A DNA stretch of 8,717 bases from Clostridia bacterium (GTDB lineage: Bacteria > Bacillota_A > Clostridia > Oscillospirales > CAG-272): positions 1 through 8,717 of the forward strand of contig JAGBGV010000321.1 in NCBI GenBank assembly GCA_017935805.1. Direction: 5' to 3'. The position numbers and the translations under genes were made by a program. Below the pieces are notes generated by a model. The model had not been told where the DNA came from, did not search any database, and was given only the letters and a program-made list of their open reading frames with translations. How positions within the stretch are numbered: position 1 is the first letter of the stretch; each line of letters opens with the position of its first letter. Positions 6,463 to 8,717 of this stretch are shown here, piece after piece.

Positions 6463-6547
6463 TGTCATTCTGAGCGTAGTACACAGTACGAAGTCGAAGA
6501 ATCTGACCGAGATCCTTCGATTACGCTTCGCTCCACTCAGGATGACA
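6463..6547. repeat. 85-bp imperfect palindromic dispersed repeat
   Basis: The outer arms are TGTCATTCTGAG (6463-6474) and CTCAGGATGACA (6536-6547), pairing over 12 bp with one G-T. The inner arms are TCGAAGAATCT (6494-6504) and AGATCCTTCGA (6510-6520), pairing over 11 bp with one mismatch around a 5-nt loop. The TGTCATTCTGAG...GAAGAATCT...AGATCCTTCG...CAGGATGACA layout resembles a palindromic intergenic repeat I recall from many bacterial genomes. It encodes nothing. It may be a MITE-like non-autonomous element, and as RNA it would form a long hairpin that could end or insulate transcription between the RDD gene and the operon. No target-site duplication is evident. Confidence 0.75.
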
Positions 6548-6633
6548 GACTTGAGGCTTGTCTTTTGAGCGCCACATCAACATGGTTGTCAAGCGCCAAG
6601 TATGCTTTAAGAAAATTCGCGCGTTGCTTTTGT

Positions 6634-7398
6634 TTATCTGTATTCCTTGCTTGCGACCTCTTCCTGATGGATGCGCTTCTTATATTCGAGCATTGCCTCG
6701 TAGCTGTCGAATATCCGCTGGCTTGCAAAGTCCACAACAACGGTGGCGGCAAGCAGGTCGTGGATCGCGGATCTTGTCTGAGTTGCGACCAGGAGAATGA
6801 TCTGAAGCAGGAGAATAAGTCCCATAACGACAACTCCTACGATACCCATGCTGCCGAGGAGTATCATAATAATGATAAGTACGGGAACCATGGTCTCAAT
6901 AGTGAATTTGCCGAGAATGGTTCTCACCACAAGGGCAAGGTTTGTTATCTTTATTCCGTCTGTCCGCATCAGCGCGATGCCGAATATCTTTTTGCCCAGT
7001 GTCTGACCGTTGCCGAATATCAAGGGCAGAACGATTTCCATTATCACATAAGCGATCAGTATAGCAAAGGTCAGTATCACAAGGGTGAGATTGATTATCA
7101 TATTGTAGGCGTAAACTGCGTCCTTATCATAAGAGAACGCACGGTTTGCCTCATCCCACTTTTCCTGCTCCTCTGCCGAGTAGGTCAGGTACTCCGACTC
7201 CGTAATGTCGAGCTCCACACCGTACTGTGCCTCGTAGCGCTCCTGAACCTCGGTCATTTTATCGTAATAGCCGTCGTAGCCGAGGAAAAATGAGAAAGCC
7301 GCAGCAAGTCCTACGGCTAAAATACCGAGAAGGATCATGTCAAAAATATAAGCGGATATACGTTTCCACATACTCGCCTTCTGCAAATCGTAAGCCAT
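6634..7398 (-). CDS. RDD-family membrane protein
   Basis: This 254-residue integral membrane protein carries the RDD-family landmarks: Arg13 and Asp20 in the first segment (WKRISAYIFDMILL), GQTLGKKIFGI at 131-141 after the second segment, and IHDLLAATVVVD at 212-223. Membrane segments are at about 17-40, 98-128, 167-186 and 187-206. A charged, acidic loop of about 55 residues (42-95) lies between the first two, probably on the outer side. The tail (about 224-254) is hydrophilic and likely cytoplasmic. The biochemical role of most RDD proteins is not established, though some are linked to ion exchange or envelope stress. The start at 7398 is supported by AAGGGG six bases upstream. It has its own promoter and is separated from the sugar operon by 312 nt, so a link with transport is not shown. 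Confidence 0.9.
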   Translation of the reverse strand: MAYDLQKASMWKRISAYIFDMILLGILAVGLAAAFSFFLGYDGYYDKMTEVQERYEAQYGVELDITESEYLTYSAEEQEKWDEANRAFSYDKDAVYAYNMIINLTLVILTFAILIAYVIMEIVLPLIFGNGQTLGKKIFGIALMRTDGIKITNLALVVRTILGKFTIETMVPVLIIIMILLGSMGIVGVVVMGLILLLQIILLVATQTRSAIHDLLAATVVVDFASQRIFDSYEAMLEYKKRIHQEEVASKEYR

Positions 7399-7435
7399 AT
7401 CTGACCCCTTCCCTTTACATTATTCATCAATATAT

Positions 7436-7444
7436 ACTATATCA
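7436..7444 (-). promoter_or_regulatory. Extended -10 promoter of RDD gene
   Basis: TGATATAGT on the minus strand fits the extended -10 form TGnTATAAT with one change. There is no good -35 at the expected distance. Initiation near 7429 gives a leader of about 31 nt that includes the AAGGGG ribosome binding site (7410-7405). Confidence 0.5.
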
Positions 7445-7542
7445 CAAATCAAAAGAAAAATCCATATGTTTTTGATTTTATTTCACAATTTTCACTAAAA
7501 TATTCTATTTACCGAGAACAAAAATACAATTATTGATTAAAA

Positions 7543-7570
7543 CCGCAGTCATTTCTTTCTTTTCCTGCGG
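7543..7570. promoter_or_regulatory. Inverted repeat upstream of glycosidase promoter, operator candidate
   Basis: CCGCAG (7543-7548) and CTGCGG (7565-7570) are exact inverted copies, 22 bp apart centre to centre, about two helical turns. They flank the weak -35 region and end eight bases before the TATAAT. Both are GC-rich islands in very AT-rich DNA. This placement suits a regulator of the plus-strand gene. The 16-nt pyrimidine-rich loop and lack of a T tract argue against a terminator. Confidence 0.45.
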
Positions 7571-7575
7571 GAATA

Positions 7576-7584
7576 TGGTATAAT
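7576..7584 (+). promoter_or_regulatory. Extended -10 promoter of glycosidase-like gene
   Basis: TGGTATAAT is a perfect extended -10 match (TGnTATAAT). The -35 position holds only pyrimidine-rich sequence with poor consensus match, as is common for extended -10 promoters or those needing an activator. Initiation near 7591 gives a leader of about 36 nt, with GGGAGG at 7617-7622 as ribosome binding site. Confidence 0.65.
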
Positions 7585-7626
7585 TAATATCAGTAAATCA
7601 AACCGGAAAGACAGGCGGGAGGCAGA

Positions 7627-8717
7627 ATGAAGAAAAACATACTTGTCGGTGCGTATCATTTACAGAAGAACGCCCGAGACGAAGAGCACATCAAGGATAT
7701 CAAAGACTGCGGGATAGATTTCATCATCGGAATGGAAAAGGACACCGCCGCACTGGATCTTTTTGAAAAATACGGGCTCGGGGCTATTGTCTCAGGGGCT
7801 GTTCCCGGCTGGTGGGGCGGATTTGGTGAAAACTGCGGCAAGCTGCGGGATACAAATCCCCTCTCAAAGTATGAAGAATACGCCGCAAGGTTCATTGATC
7901 ATCCGGCGATAACCGGACTGTGCATAGGAGACGAGCCGTCGGTGCTTGATCTGCCTTACTTCGGTGAGGTAGTTGAGAAAATGAAGGAGCTGTTCCCGGG
8001 CAAGCTGCCTTATCTGAATCTGTACCCCGGCTACGGAGTGGAATTTGACACGAGACGGGATTTCACCGCGGCAGAGAAGCAGATCGGAGTCTCCGACTTC
8101 AGCGAGTACCTTGCCGAATACTGCAAGAGCGTACCCCTTCCCTATCTGAGCTTTGACCACTACGTCTATTCATCCTGCCGCGAATGCTTTGAAAGTGATC
8201 TCTCCTCCGCAAGCTGGGCGTGTCGGGAATATGACCGTGAGCTGTGGGTGGTGCTGCAGGTCAACTCAAAGGAACCGAGCGTATACCTCAGCGATAATAT
8301 GCTCCGATATCAGGCGTTCACAGCAATGGCTTACGGCGCAGATCGGATCACATGGGCTTGCTGCTCAGGTGGATGGTGGCATAACAATCTGCTTGACTCG
8401 GACGGGCGGTGGACAGAGCAGTACGAAAAGCTGAAGCAGGTAAACCGGGAGATCAAGAAGATCGGTGAGAGATATGTAAACTACCGTAACAAGGCAACAA
8501 CTATATCATTCTTTGGTGTGCCTGTCAACTGCACCGCTTTCAAGATGGTATCGACAGGCGATCACGCAGTAATTGGCGACATGGTCTCACGCACTGACCC
8601 GAACGCTTACGCTATGCTCATCTGCCCTGCTGAAGATATATATGACAATTCCCCCAAGGTGCACGAGGTTTCCTTCCGCGCAGACGGACTGGAAAACATC
8701 GCAGTAATCGGTGGTGA
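7627..8717 (+). CDS. TIM-barrel glycoside-hydrolase-like protein (3' end missing)
   Basis: The first 363 residues are visible and the gene continues past the right edge. There is no signal peptide, so a cytoplasmic location is likely. The fold reads as a (beta/alpha)8 barrel: strand IDFIIG (30-35), then ITGLCIGDEPS (96-105), where Glu103 at the end of a strand is in the position of a clan GH-A acid/base, LPYLSFDHYVY (171-181), LWVVLQVN (206-213), and ITWACCSGGWWHNNLLDSDGRWTEQYEKLKQVNREI (241-276). That last block closely recalls the strand-7/8 region of uncharacterised GH42-like and beta-galactosidase-like proteins. A beta-rich domain appears to begin near 290. No Glu is apparent on the ITWACCS strand, where a retaining nucleophile would be expected, so the substrate and even catalysis are unproven. 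The start at 7627 is supported by GGGAGG four bases upstream. It is divergent from the RDD gene and near the sugar importer, which suits intracellular breakdown of an imported glycan. Confidence 0.85.
   Translation, partial: MKKNILVGAYHLQKNARDEEHIKDIKDCGIDFIIGMEKDTAALDLFEKYGLGAIVSGAVPGWWGGFGENCGKLRDTNPLSKYEEYAARFIDHPAITGLCIGDEPSVLDLPYFGEVVEKMKELFPGKLPYLNLYPGYGVEFDTRRDFTAAEKQIGVSDFSEYLAEYCKSVPLPYLSFDHYVYSSCRECFESDLSSASWACREYDRELWVVLQVNSKEPSVYLSDNMLRYQAFTAMAYGADRITWACCSGGWWHNNLLDSDGRWTEQYEKLKQVNREIKKIGERYVNYRNKATTISFFGVPVNCTAFKMVSTGDHAVIGDMVSRTDPNAYAMLICPAEDIYDNSPKVHEVSFRADGLENIAVIGG

Larger units (their letters stand above)
6322..6633. other. 312-nt gene-free region between RDD gene and transporter operon
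   Basis: No convincing coding sequence is present. From right to left it holds about 85 nt after the RDD stop with no clear terminator hairpin, an 85-bp imperfect palindromic repeat (6463-6547), the candidate operon promoter (6417-6389), and an AT-rich leader of about 60 nt. The leader contains a perfect inverted repeat next to the ribosome binding site. A pair of oppositely oriented TTACCCAT octamers brackets the promoter. Confidence 0.8.

Noticed and set aside
6413..6562. GACAAGCC and GGCTTGTC as terminal inverted repeats of a larger element around the palindrome
   Set aside because: Only eight bases match, one copy coincides with the candidate -35, and no target duplication or coding content supports a mobile element.
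8153..8434. 93-codon plus-strand frame inside the glycosidase-like gene
   Set aside because: It overlaps the well-supported barrel reading in another frame and lacks a ribosome binding site.
1..8717. CRISPR array, tRNA, rRNA, or transposase gene
   Set aside because: No regularly spaced repeats, cloverleaf-type sequence, rRNA motifs or transposase-like proteins were seen on either strand.

Overview
The window reads as a chromosomal segment from a Gram-positive Clostridia-type bacterium, most like gut Ruminococcus/Oscillospiraceae. The reasons are purine-rich Shine-Dalgarno sites, lipobox signal peptides on the substrate-facing proteins, an ABC sugar importer with a lipid-anchored binding protein, moderate GC coding DNA with AT-rich intergenic gaps, and consistent use of TAA stops. 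The taxonomic placement is inference from protein style; no rRNA or other marker gene is present.

Layout. Positions 1-6321 form one tightly packed minus-strand operon, read right to left: MalK-type ABC ATPase (6321-5218), first inner-membrane permease (5216-4272), second permease (4259-3366), lipoprotein solute-binding protein (3275-1860), a lipoprotein with a staphylococcal-nuclease-like domain followed by two OB-fold-like regions (1850-519), and a further lipoprotein with an Ig-like and probable OB-fold region that runs off the left edge (501-1). Spacings are 1, 12, 90, 9 and 17 nt. The likely operon promoter is at 6389-6417. A perfect 8+8 inverted repeat lies in the leader against the ribosome binding site. 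Positions 6322-6633 are gene-free and also hold an 85-bp imperfect palindromic repeat. Next comes a minus-strand RDD-family membrane protein (7398-6634). An AT-rich divergent intergenic region (7399-7626) carries an extended -10 promoter on each strand. A plus-strand TIM-barrel, glycoside-hydrolase-like gene starts at 7627 and runs off the right edge.

Working together. The ATPase, two permeases and binding protein make a complete CUT1-type carbohydrate importer that carries its own ATPase. The divergent glycosidase-like protein has no signal peptide, so it could act on imported oligosaccharide in the cytoplasm; this is inference from proximity. The two downstream lipoproteins would sit on the outer face of the membrane beside the binding protein.

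The most notable observation is that two operon genes are each interrupted by one in-frame stop with no frame change: TAG at codon 141 of the nuclease-like lipoprotein and TAA at codon 33 of the second permease. The flanking sequence of both genes is otherwise well conserved. They are either very recent nonsense mutations or base-call/assembly errors. I found no clearly novel defence, mobile or RNA system. The least ordinary biology is the nuclease-fold/OB-fold lipoprotein pair attached to a sugar transporter.
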